A stretch of DNA of 64,000 bases from positions 124,001 through 188,000 of the forward strand of contig CAVYVZ010000004.1 in assembly GCA_963772065.1 (NCBI GenBank), given 5' to 3'. The notes beneath the pieces are model-generated. The model saw nothing but the letters and a program-made list of their open reading frames with translations. It was not told the DNA's origin and ran no database searches. Every line of letters begins with the position of its first letter. Positions within the stretch are counted from its first letter, which is position 1. Position numbers and translations under genes: made by a program. Below are positions 54,265-63,292 of this stretch, in pieces. This DNA comes from CAVYVZ01 sp963772065. Lineage in GTDB: Bacteria > Acidobacteriota > Vicinamibacteria > Vicinamibacterales > UBA2999.

Positions 54265-55671
54265 TTTCTTCGGCTTGTAGACGTGTGTCGATGTGCCGAA
54301 GAACACTTCGGCGCTCTCCATCAGCGACTCGGACAGCGTGGGATGCGGGTGAATCGTCAGTTTGAGATCGTCGGCGGTGGCGCCCATCTCGACGGCAAGC
54401 GTGCCTTCAGCGACCAATTCGCCGGCGCCTGATCCCACGAGCCCCACTCCGAGCACCCGGCCCGTCTTCGGTTCCAGCACGAGCTTCGTGAGTCCTTCAG
54501 GGCGATCGACGGTAATCGCGCGGCTGAGCGCGCCCCACGGGAACTTTGCGATCTCCACCTCGCGGCCATCCGCCTTCGCCTGCGACTCCGTCAGGCCGGT
54601 CCACGCGAGCTCGGGATCGGTGAAGACGACCGCCGGGATCGCGAGTGGCTCGAACACCGCCTTGTGCCCGGCAATCGCCTCGACGGCGACGCGCGCCTCG
54701 TGCGACGCCTTGTGCGCCAGCATCGGCTCCCCCGCCACGTCGCCGATCGCGAAGATGGTCGGCTCGGCGGTGCGGCGCTGACCGTCGGTCTCGATGAAGC
54801 CCTTCTGATCGACCTTGACCCGCGTCGAATCGAGGCCAGGAATCTTCGAGTTTGGCCTCCGGCCGACGGCCACCAGCACGCGATCGAAAAGCTGCTCCTT
54901 TTCGGCCGCTGCGCCCTCGAGCGTGACGCAGATGCCGCGCCCGTCCTCGGCAACCTTCACGACCTTCGTGTCGAGCATGATCGCGTCGAACAGGCCGTCG
55001 AGCCGCTTCTGCAACACGCTCACAAGGTCGCGGTCGGCGCCGGGCAGCAGCCCCGGCGTCATCTCGACGACCGATACCTTGCTGCCGAGCGTCGCATACA
55101 CGGTCCCGAGCTCGAGCCCGATATAGCCGCCGCCGATCACGAGCAGCGTCTGCGGGACGTCGGGGACATCGAGCGCGCTCGTCGAGTCCATCATCCGCGG
55201 GCTGTCGAGCGCGAGCGACGGGATCCGGGTTGGACTCGAGCCTGTGGCGAGGATACAGTGCTCGAACCGCAGGTCGGACTCGCCGTTCGCGCCGGCAACC
55301 TTCATCGATCCGGGGCCGGTGAGCGTCGCGCGTCCCTGAAGGAACGACACCTTTCGCATGCGGGCGACCTGGCCCACGCCGCCCGTCAGCTTGTCGACGA
55401 CGGCCTGCTTGAAGCCGCGCAGCTTGTCGACGTCGATCTTCGGATCGGCGAAGGTGACGCCCCAGCTGGCTGCGTGCCGGGCCTCGTCGATGACCTTCGC
55501 GACGTGGAGCAGCGCCTTGGACGGAATGCAGCCGCGATAGAGGCACACGCCTCCGGGGTTCTTCTCCTCGTCGACGAGCGTGACCCGCATGCCGAGGTCC
55601 GCCGCGTAGAACGCGGCCGCGTAGCCCCCCGGCCCGGCGCCGATCACGGCAACCTGTGTGGATTCCGCCAT
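54256..55671 (-). CDS. lpdA: Dihydrolipoyl dehydrogenase (E3)
   Basis: A 471-aa flavoprotein that reoxidises the lipoyl arm of E2. FAD motif VAVIGAGPGGYAAAFYAADLG, redox disulfide GGVCLYRGCIPSK, NAD motif LLVIGGGYIGLELGTVYATLG, and the C-terminal interface HPHPTLSESLMESAE. Third gene of the aceE-aceF-lpd operon; 3 bp after aceF. Confidence 0.96.
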   Translation of the reverse strand: MAESTQVAVIGAGPGGYAAAFYAADLGMRVTLVDEEKNPGGVCLYRGCIPSKALLHVAKVIDEARHAASWGVTFADPKIDVDKLRGFKQAVVDKLTGGVGQVARMRKVSFLQGRATLTGPGSMKVAGANGESDLRFEHCILATGSSPTRIPSLALDSPRMMDSTSALDVPDVPQTLLVIGGGYIGLELGTVYATLGSKVSVVEMTPGLLPGADRDLVSVLQKRLDGLFDAIMLDTKVVKVAEDGRGICVTLEGAAAEKEQLFDRVLVAVGRRPNSKIPGLDSTRVKVDQKGFIETDGQRRTAEPTIFAIGDVAGEPMLAHKASHEARVAVEAIAGHKAVFEPLAIPAVVFTDPELAWTGLTESQAKADGREVEIAKFPWGALSRAITVDRPEGLTKLVLEPKTGRVLGVGLVGSGAGELVAEGTLAVEMGATADDLKLTIHPHPTLSESLMESAEVFFGTSTHVYKPKKKA

Positions 55672-55674
55672 AGG

Positions 55675-57039
55675 TTATCCGTGCAGCGAGAGCAGGAACG
55701 GCTGCTCGAGGGCGTCGGCCACCCACCGGAGGAAGCGGATGGCGTCGGCGCCGTCGATGACGCGGTGGTCGTACGAGAGCGACAAGGGCAGCATCAGGCG
55801 AGGCTCGAATGCCTCCTCACGCCATACGGGCTCCATGTGACCGCGCGACACGCCCAGAATCGCCACCTCGGGCCAGTTCACGATCGGCGTGAAGTAGGTC
55901 CCGCCGAGGCCGCCAAGGTTCGAGATGCTGATGCCGGCGCCGCTCATGTCGTCGAGCGACAATTTGCGATTGCGCGCCTTGACCGCCATCTGCTGCACCT
56001 CGACCGCAATCTCCGTGATGTTCTTCTGGTCGGCGTTCCGAATGACGGGCACGAGAAGGCCGCGGTCGGTGTCCACGGCCACGCCGATGTTCACGTAGTG
56101 CTTGAAGATGATCTCCTGCGCCTGCATGTCGGCGGAGGCGTTGAACTGCGGGAACTGCTTCACGGCCGCCGCGAGCACCTTGACGAGGATCGCAGTCACC
56201 GTCAACTTGCCTTCGCGCTTCTCGACCTCCGCGCCATATTCCTTGCGGAGCGCCTCGAGCGACGTGATGTCGGCCTTCTCGCACTGCGTGACGTGAGGGA
56301 TGGTGTTCCAGGCGTAAGTGAGGTTCTCCGCCGTCTTCCGGCGGATGTTGCTCATCGGCTGGCGCTCCACCTCGCCCCACTTCGAGAAATCAGGTAAGGG
56401 CTTCGCTGCCGCCGGCCGTCCGCCCGCGCGGGCCGCCTCCGCCGACAATCCGACGCTGCTCAGAATCCGCCGCGCATGCTCCTTGACGTCGTCCTGTGAG
56501 ATGCGTCCGGCCGGACCCGTGCCTTGCACGTCATGAATGTCGACACCGACTTCACGCGCCAGCTTCCGAACGGAGGGCGCGGCTGGGGCCGCCGGACCGC
56601 GGTCTTCACGCCTGAGTGCCTGCGACGGCGGTGCAGCCTCCGCTTGTCGCTGTGGCCGAGCCATCGCGACGACCTTCTCCGTCTTCGGCGCCGCCTGCTG
56701 CGGTGCCGGTTCCTCGGGCGGTTCTTCCTTCGGCTCCGGCTTCGCCTCCGGTCGCTGTGCCTCTTTTTGGGTCGCCTTCTCAGGTTCTTTCGGCGGCGCC
56801 GCGGCGCCCTCGTCGACGGTCAGCAGGACCTGGCCGACGGTGACCTTGTCGCCCAGCTTGACTTTGATCTCCTTGACGACGCCGGCCACTGAGGAGGGAA
56901 CCTCAATCGTCGCCTTGTCGGTTTCGAGCTCGACGACCGGCTGCTCACGAGCGATCGTCTCGCCCGGCTTGACCAGAACACGCGTGACGTCGCCGCCGGC
57001 GACGTTCTCGCCCAACTCGGGAACTTTGAACTCGGTCAT
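55675..57039 (-). CDS. aceF: Dihydrolipoyllysine-residue acetyltransferase (E2)
   Basis: A 454-aa E2 core. Single lipoyl domain with ELETDKATIEVPSS (lipoylated Lys), a long Ala/Pro/Glu linker, E1/E3-binding domain VRKLAREVGVDIHDVQGTGPAGRISQDDV and catalytic domain with LSLSYDHRVIDGADAIRFLR (DHRxxDG). It belongs to the aceE-type complex. ATG at 57039. Confidence 0.95.
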   Translation of the reverse strand: MTEFKVPELGENVAGGDVTRVLVKPGETIAREQPVVELETDKATIEVPSSVAGVVKEIKVKLGDKVTVGQVLLTVDEGAAAPPKEPEKATQKEAQRPEAKPEPKEEPPEEPAPQQAAPKTEKVVAMARPQRQAEAAPPSQALRREDRGPAAPAAPSVRKLAREVGVDIHDVQGTGPAGRISQDDVKEHARRILSSVGLSAEAARAGGRPAAAKPLPDFSKWGEVERQPMSNIRRKTAENLTYAWNTIPHVTQCEKADITSLEALRKEYGAEVEKREGKLTVTAILVKVLAAAVKQFPQFNASADMQAQEIIFKHYVNIGVAVDTDRGLLVPVIRNADQKNITEIAVEVQQMAVKARNRKLSLDDMSGAGISISNLGGLGGTYFTPIVNWPEVAILGVSRGHMEPVWREEAFEPRLMLPLSLSYDHRVIDGADAIRFLRWVADALEQPFLLSLHG

Positions 57040-57045
57040 GAAATC

Positions 57046-57095
57046 GGCTTAAGGCTTAGGGCTTAAGGCTTAGGGCCTGGTCGACCTAGGGCCGA
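57046..57095. repeat. Iterated GGCTTAAG spacer between aceE and aceF
   Basis: Direct copies of GGCTTAAGGCTTAGG, then GGTCGACC (a perfect 8-bp palindrome) and CTAGGGCC. It fills the only sizeable gap of an otherwise tight operon. It may be processed or act as an attenuator-like hairpin in the aceE-aceF mRNA. Confidence 0.65.
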
Positions 57096-57096
57096 G

Positions 57097-59775
57097 TCAG
57101 GATACTGCCGGATTGGGCTTCTCAGGATTGACTCCGAGGTCCTTGATCGCCTGCGACACGGCCTTTGCGTCGATCGCTCCCTCGCGCCTCAGCGCGTTGA
57201 GCGTGGCGATCACGATGTGTTTGGCGTCGACCTCGAAGAAGTCGCGAAGCGACGCGCGACTTTCGCTGCGGCCGAAGCCGTCCGTCCCAAGCGACGTCAG
57301 GGTTCGCGGCATCCAGCGATCGATCGCGTCCGGAAGCGCCTTCATGTAGTCCGATGCAGCCACGATGACGCCCTCCGTGCTTCCGAGCGCCTGCGTCACG
57401 TACGGCACGCGTGGCTTTTCGGCGGGATGCAAGCGGTTCCACCGTTCCGAGGCGTGGCCTTCGCGGTACAGCTCCTGATAGCTGGTGACGCTCCACACGT
57501 CGGCCGCTACGTCGTACTTCTCGGCGAGGATCTGCTGTGCCTTGATGACTTCGAGGAGAATGGCGCCGCTGCCCAGCAACTGCGCCCGGTGCTTGCCCTT
57601 CTTCTCGGCAGCCTTGAAGCGGTACAACCCCTTCAGGATCCCCTCCCGGACACCTTCCGGCATGGGCGGCATCTGGTACTGCTCGTTCATCACGGTGATG
57701 TAGTAGAAGATGCTCTCGCACTCCTTGTACATCCGCCGGATGCCGTCCTCGATGATGACCGCGATCTCGAACGCAAACGCCGGATCGTACGAAACCAGGT
57801 TTGGCACCGCGTTCGAGAACACATGACTGTGGCCGTCCTGGTGCTGCAGTCCCTCGCCGGCCAGCGTGGTGCGGCCCGCGGTGCCGCCCAGCAGGAATCC
57901 ACGCGTGCGCGAGTCGGCGGCGGCCCATACCAGATCGCCAATGCGCTGCATGCCGAACATCGAGTAGTAGATGAAAAACGGGATGGTGTTGATCTCGTGC
58001 GTGGCGTAGGCCGTGCCGGCGGCGATGAACGACGAGATCGATCCCGCCTCGGTAATGCCCTCCTCGAGGATCTGACCTTCCTTCGCTTCCTTGTAGTACA
58101 GCAGCGTGTCGATGTCGACCGGCTCGTACAACTGGCCCGAATGCGAGTAGATGCCGACCTGACGGAAGAGCGACTCCATCCCGAAGGTGCGCGCCTCGTC
58201 GGGAACGATCGGGACCACCAGCTCGCCGACCTCCTTGTCGCGCAGCAGCTTGGCGAGCATCCGGACGAAGGCCATCGTGGTCGAGACCTTCCGGCCTTCC
58301 GTGCCCTTGTGGAATTCGGAGAACAGCTCGGGAAGCGTCTCGCCTTTCAGCGGTTCACACTTCACGGAACGCGTTGGAACGAACCCTCCAAGCTGCTTCC
58401 GTCGCTCCAGCGCGTACGTCATCTCGGGGCTGTTGTCGGGCGGACGATAGAACGGCGCCTTCGCCACCTCGTCATCACCGATCGGGATACCGAAGCGGGT
58501 ACGGAACGCCCGCAGCTCGTCCTCGTTCAGCTTTTTCTGCTGGTGCGTGATGTTCTTGCCCTCGCCGGCTTCGCCGATGCCGTAGCCCTTGATCGTCCGG
58601 GCAAGAATCACCGTCGGCTGGCCGGTGTGCTCCACTGCCGCTTTGTAGGCGGTGTAGACCTTCACCGGATCGTGACCGCCCAGCGTGAGCTTCTTGAGCT
58701 GCTCGTCCGACAGGTGCTTCACCATGTCGAGCAGCCGCGGGTCGGCGCCCCAGAAATGCTGACGGACGTACGCCCCTGATTCGACGGCGTACTTCTGCCA
58801 CTGGCCGTCGACGATCTCGCCCATCCGCCTGACCAGGATTCCGTCGCGATCCTTCTCGAGAAGCGGATCCCACTCCGCCCCCCAGATCACCTTGATGACA
58901 TTCCAGCCGGCGCCGCGGAACGCCGCCTCGAGCTCCTGGATGATGTTGCCGTTGCCACGCACCGGACCATCGAGGCGCTGCAGATTGCAGTTGATCACGA
59001 AGATCAGGTTGTCGAGCTTTTCACGCGACCCAAGCGTGATGGCGCCAAGTGATTCGGGCTCATCGGTCTCGCCATCGCCGAGAAACGCCCACACCTTCGA
59101 GTTGGAGCGCTTCTTCAGGCCGCGGTCTTCCAGATAGCGCATGAAGCGCGCCTGGTAGATCGCCATGATGGGGCCGAGGCCCATCGAGACCGTCGGATAT
59201 TCCCAGAAGTCCGGCATCAGCCAGGGATGCGGGTACGACGAGAGGCCGCCGCCGGGCCTCAGCTCGCGGCGGAAGTTTTCGAGCTTCTCGGGACCCAGCC
59301 GCCCTTCGACGAAGGCCCGCGCGTAGATGCCCGGCGCCGCATGGCCCTGGAAGTAGATGATGTCGCCGTCGTGGTTCTCGCCCTTGCCCTTGAAGAAATG
59401 ATTGAAGCCGACTTCGTACAGCGTCGCCGCCGAGGCGTACGTGGAAATGTGGCCGCCGATACCCTCTTCCAGCTTGTTGGCCTTCACCACCATCGCGAGG
59501 GCGTTCCACCGCACCAGGCTCTTGATGCGCCGCTCGATCTCGCGGCTGCCCGGAAACGGAGGCTGCTCCTCCACCGAGATCGTGTTGACGTAGGGCGTGT
59601 TCGCGCTGAACGGGATCTTGACGCCCTGACGGCGGGCATGGACGCTGAGCTCTTGAAGCAACTGGCTGACGCGGGCCGGTCCGCCGGATTGAAGCACGTA
59701 CTCGAGCGATTCCAGCCATTCGCGGGTCTCGAGCGCCTCGAGCTCCGCAGCGTCCTTGGGAGCAGTGTTCCTCAT
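57097..59775 (-). CDS. aceE: Pyruvate dehydrogenase E1, homodimeric type
   Basis: An 892-aa thiamine diphosphate enzyme that decarboxylates pyruvate. TPP motif GDGETDEPESLGAITLGSREKLDNLIFVINCNLQRLDGPV and the AceE family N-terminus (YVNTISVEEQPPFPG, GHISTYASAATLYEVGFNHFFKG) identify the alpha-fused homodimeric E1. SD AGAGGAG precedes the ATG. It heads aceE-aceF-lpd, a Gram-negative style operon. Divergent from the uracil-DNA glycosylase gene, with a 55-bp spacer holding GTAACAA and TTGTAC, an imperfect dyad. Confidence 0.97.
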   Translation of the reverse strand: MRNTAPKDAAELEALETREWLESLEYVLQSGGPARVSQLLQELSVHARRQGVKIPFSANTPYVNTISVEEQPPFPGSREIERRIKSLVRWNALAMVVKANKLEEGIGGHISTYASAATLYEVGFNHFFKGKGENHDGDIIYFQGHAAPGIYARAFVEGRLGPEKLENFRRELRPGGGLSSYPHPWLMPDFWEYPTVSMGLGPIMAIYQARFMRYLEDRGLKKRSNSKVWAFLGDGETDEPESLGAITLGSREKLDNLIFVINCNLQRLDGPVRGNGNIIQELEAAFRGAGWNVIKVIWGAEWDPLLEKDRDGILVRRMGEIVDGQWQKYAVESGAYVRQHFWGADPRLLDMVKHLSDEQLKKLTLGGHDPVKVYTAYKAAVEHTGQPTVILARTIKGYGIGEAGEGKNITHQQKKLNEDELRAFRTRFGIPIGDDEVAKAPFYRPPDNSPEMTYALERRKQLGGFVPTRSVKCEPLKGETLPELFSEFHKGTEGRKVSTTMAFVRMLAKLLRDKEVGELVVPIVPDEARTFGMESLFRQVGIYSHSGQLYEPVDIDTLLYYKEAKEGQILEEGITEAGSISSFIAAGTAYATHEINTIPFFIYYSMFGMQRIGDLVWAAADSRTRGFLLGGTAGRTTLAGEGLQHQDGHSHVFSNAVPNLVSYDPAFAFEIAVIIEDGIRRMYKECESIFYYITVMNEQYQMPPMPEGVREGILKGLYRFKAAEKKGKHRAQLLGSGAILLEVIKAQQILAEKYDVAADVWSVTSYQELYREGHASERWNRLHPAEKPRVPYVTQALGSTEGVIVAASDYMKALPDAIDRWMPRTLTSLGTDGFGRSESRASLRDFFEVDAKHIVIATLNALRREGAIDAKAVSQAIKDLGVNPEKPNPAVS

Positions 59776-59830
59776 GACTCCTCTAGAATCTGTGTAACAA
59801 ACAGTTATTGTACTCCCCGTCGATCGTGCG

Positions 59831-60562
59831 ATGCCAACGCTTTCGGTAAATGTTCACCTGCCTCGCGCGTTACGCGAGGTGCACTCGTCCATAGTGTCGT
59901 GCGAACGATGTCCGCGCTTGAGAAGCTACTGCCAGCGGATCGCGCAGGAGAAAAAGCGCGCGTTTCGCGACGATGTGTACTGGGGCCGCCCGGTTCCGGG
60001 CTTCGGTGATCCGAACGCACGCGTTTTGATCATCGGTCTTGCACCCGCGGCGCATGGCGCGAACCGGACGGGACGGGTGTTCACCGGCGACGGTGGAGGC
60101 GGCTCGGGCGATTTCCTGATGGCGGCGCTCCACAAGCATGGCTTCGCCAGCATGCCCACCTCGCAGCGCATCGACGACGGCCTGCGTCTGATCGACGCGT
60201 ACATCGCCGCCGCGGTCAGGTGCGCGCCGCCCGACAACAAGCCGACGCGCGAAGAGATCGTCCGCTGCCTCGATCACCTCGACGCCGAGGTGGCGCAGCT
60301 GCCCAACGTGCGCGTGGTGGTCGCGCTTGGAAGCATCGGCCTCGACGCATGGCTCCGGCTCCTGAAGCGCCGCGGCGCCGGCGTCTCGCCGCGTCCGCGG
60401 TTCGGGCATGGAGTCGTGACGAGAATGGGCGGGGCCCTGCCGATCGTGGTGACCAGCTATCACCCGAGCCGCCAGAACACGAACACCGGCAGGCTGACGG
60501 CTCGGATGATGAGCGATGTGTTCGGGAAAGCGAGGGGTTTATTCGCTGACCCCCGCGACTGA
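59831..60562 (+). CDS. Uracil-DNA glycosylase, UdgB (family 5) type
   Basis: A 243-aa DNA repair enzyme. GLAPAAHGANRTGRVFTGD is the family-5 motif A, and TSYHPSRQNTNTG is motif B. CERCPRL, RCAPPDNKPT and other cysteines give the four Fe-S ligands. The first ~25 residues (MPTLSVNVHLPRALREVHSSI) are only weakly supported. Convergent overlap of 24 bp with the cytochrome gene. Confidence 0.9.
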   Translation: MPTLSVNVHLPRALREVHSSIVSCERCPRLRSYCQRIAQEKKRAFRDDVYWGRPVPGFGDPNARVLIIGLAPAAHGANRTGRVFTGDGGGGSGDFLMAALHKHGFASMPTSQRIDDGLRLIDAYIAAAVRCAPPDNKPTREEIVRCLDHLDAEVAQLPNVRVVVALGSIGLDAWLRLLKRRGAGVSPRPRFGHGVVTRMGGALPIVVTSYHPSRQNTNTGRLTARMMSDVFGKARGLFADPRD

Positions 60563-60991
60563 CCCGGGCTTCAGGTGGTACTCGTTCTTGTCGTCCTCGA
60601 TGCGGTACTCCTGGTGGCACGCGCGGCAGGCGCCGCCCGCCTGCTTGAACGCCGCGGTCGCTGCCGCCACGTCCAGCGAGCCGGTGGAAAGCACCTTCTC
60701 GAGCTCGTCGAGCTTCGCCAGGCTCTCCCTGTTCATCTTCACCGCGTCGTCCTTCTTGTGCGTCACCCAGAAGGACTGCGATTCCAGCACGGCCGCCTTC
60801 ACGATGGCGAGCTGCGCCTTCGCATCGGCGGCGTTGTTCGACTGCACGGCCTTGTCGACTTGGCGGAAGGCGCTCGCCTTCTTCATCACCTTGTCGAGTT
60901 CTTCGGCCGTGGTCACCTTCGACTGCGCCACGAGCGCCGCGCTGCCGAGCGCCACAGACAGAGCCGCCGCGTATCCGACAAAATGCCGCAT
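60539..60991 (-). CDS. Cytochrome c'-like secreted protein
   Basis: A ~150-aa exported protein starting at ATG 60991 after GGAGG. Signal MRHFVGYAAALSVALGSAALVAQ. Mostly helical (TTAEELDKVMKKASAFRQVDKAVQSNNAADAKAQLAIVKAAVLESQSFWVTHK), with a single haem site CRACH near the C-terminus (GGACRACHQEYRIEDDKN), as in class II cytochromes. It may bind gas or transfer electrons; no redox partner is adjacent. Confidence 0.85.
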   Translation of the reverse strand: MRHFVGYAAALSVALGSAALVAQSKVTTAEELDKVMKKASAFRQVDKAVQSNNAADAKAQLAIVKAAVLESQSFWVTHKKDDAVKMNRESLAKLDELEKVLSTGSLDVAAATAAFKQAGGACRACHQEYRIEDDKNEYHLKPGSVAGVSE

Positions 60992-61066
60992 CGAATCCTC
61001 CAGATGAAAGCGTGAACGGGCGGTATGGTGCCTCAAATCCCACGGATCAGGCAAGGCTGTGCTGGC

Positions 61067-63278
61067 TCAGTGCTGCAAATCAATCAGTCGCGAGATCTTG
61101 ACGATCAGGCTGCGGCCCGCGATTGCGCGGCCCCGGATTCCTGTGTCGTCCGTGTCGTTATAGACGACGAAGAGTCCTGTGTTCGCTTGATGCAGCCACC
61201 CAAACCGCAGGTTGGCCGACCAGATCTCGGCGCGGTCGTTGTACTGCAGCAGTGACTGGACGAATATCCGAGGGTTGAAAGAGTACGAGACCCGCAGTCG
61301 ACTCAGGTTCGTCTGAAAATCTCCCCAAGGCAGATCGATATCGTTCCATGCCCAGCTGAGTTCGGCGGTCAGCGTGTCGCCCACGCGCGCCAGCATTGAC
61401 GGCGTCACCGCGACGCGATCGCCGCCGAAGAACCCGCCTAGGACCAATCTGTTGTTGAAGCTGATCGGCGCCCCTCGATTCGTGAAGGACACGATCTGCG
61501 CCTCCGCGTGATCGTAGGTACCCGGCGGCACGAAGACGCCGGGATAGATCTCGAACGGCACCGTCACGCCCTGACGGGTGACGTTTAGGCCGGTGTGAAC
61601 CTCGTGGCCCGCGCGGAACTCCCAATGGCTGTCGAGATGCCAGTGACCCGTCTCCTGGAAGCCGTCGCGGTTCCAGAACGCCTGATACGAGGTGTGCGGC
61701 CGAATCTCCTGCAGGCGCAGGAAGCTCGCGGGTCGCCAGCGCGTCATCAGCGACGCGTCGGCCTTGCGATACGCTGCGCGGCTGAGAAAACCGACCTCCG
61801 GGTTGAACGCCTCGCCAAGGTCCGTGAAATTCATTTCGGCGTCGAAGCGCTGGACGCTATGGCGAACGCCCAGTCGGAACGCGTGCTCGCTGCCCGACAG
61901 CCCCGGCGTTTCCGTGCGCGCCACCCACCCTGAGATGAGTCCGTTCTGACCGTAACCCAGGCGGCCATCGACGCCCACGGTGCGGCCATAGTCGTTCGAG
62001 GATGAGAGATCGCCCGTCCCCTGTCGATTCGTGACGACGGCGCCGACCGCGGAGCGGTTGGGAAGCTCGCGCTGCACGCGCGCAACGGTGAAGTTGTTGC
62101 CCGGCGTCACGCCGCCCAGCTCCTCGGTCTGCATGTTGAGCACGCCGACGCTGGTGCCACCGATCCGACCCGACATCCGTGCGCCGCCGACGATCGGGAT
62201 CTCGCGGCCGTTGGGGCCGATGCCAATACGCCGGCTGAAAAACAACTCGGCTTCGCCGGGATTTCCGACCGAGAAGAGTCCGGCGTTCTCGAGAAAGAAC
62301 GGCCGCTTCTCCGGGAAGAACAGGTTGAAGCGATCGAGATTGATCTGCTCCTCGTCGACCTCGACCTGCGCGAAGTCTGTGTTGTACGTCGCGTCGAGCG
62401 TGAGGCTGGGGGTGAGGCTGTATTTCAGATCGACACCGGCGTCGCCGAGGGCGACCGGCTCGGCCCTTCGCGGATTGTCGAGCGCCTGTCCGAGCACGTA
62501 CGGCGTGACGGTGAAGTTGCGCTGATTCGGAATGCTGAGGCCCACAAGCGCGCCGGCCAGCGACAGTCGATACAGATCGGTACTGTCGCGACACCGGCGA
62601 CCAGTACGCCCTCTCGTTGCGGCGTCGGATGTTCCGCTGGAAGTTGAGCCCCCACGCGTGGTCGCCACGTGCCGGATACCGGATGCTGCGGAACGGAATC
62701 GCGAACTCGGCGCTCCATCCGAAGTCGCTGACGCGCGTGCGCACCGTCCATGCAGCGTCCCAATTCAGATTGAAACCGCCGCCCGATCCCCCCTGCTGAT
62801 TGCCCTGACCGCCGCCCACGCGCCCGCCAGTGTCCTGCCCTTCGTTGGATACCTGGCCGTCGTACTCGAGACCAGCCGGATTGGTGCCGAAGACGAATCC
62901 GTTCTGGCGGTCGCGGTAGGTGTCGATGATGATCTGAAAGCTGTCGGCGTCCTCCAGCGGAGAGTCCCGCCGGCTGTCAGTGAGCACCATGCCGGTCGGC
63001 TCGCCGTCATAGCAGACCACGCCGAAGTACAACGTCGTGTCCGTGTAGACGATGCGAACTTCGGTGCGTTCCGACGACGGCTGCCCTTCGAAGGGTGCAA
63101 CCTGGATGAAACCGGAAACCGGCTGCGCGGTCGCCCACGCGCTGTCGCCGAGCACGTCACCGTCAATCGTGGGGGGCTCGGCGATCTTCACGGCTGTCGC
63201 CGTGGGCCTGTCCTGCGCGTCCGTCGCCGATACGAGAGAGATCAGCAGCAGTCCGGTCCCAAGAATCGTTCGTCCCAT
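61067..63278 (-). CDS. DUF5916 outer-membrane protein with N-terminal CBM9-like domain (frameshifted)
   Basis: A ~736-aa exported protein. Signal MGRTILGTGLLLISLVSATDAQ. CBM9-like domain ~25-220 (IDGDVLGDSAWATAQPVSGFIQVAPFEGQPSSERTEVRIVYTDTTLYFGVVCYD). The DUF5916 barrel follows (NRRNERAYWSPVSR..., LTLDATYNTDFAQVEVDEEQINLDRFNLFFPEKRPFFLENAGLFSVG). A net +1 slip at ~62580 breaks it; removing a base joins SRQYDLYRLSLAGALVGL. DUF5916 proteins are common in Acidobacteria and Bacteroidota; substrate unknown. Confidence 0.85.
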
Positions 63279-63292
63279 TGCCCTCCGGTGAA

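Noticed and set aside
59776..59830. PdhR-like operator upstream of aceE
   Set aside because: The spacer dyad (GTAACAA/TTGTAC) is imperfect and does not match the known AATTGGT-N3-ACCAATT site.
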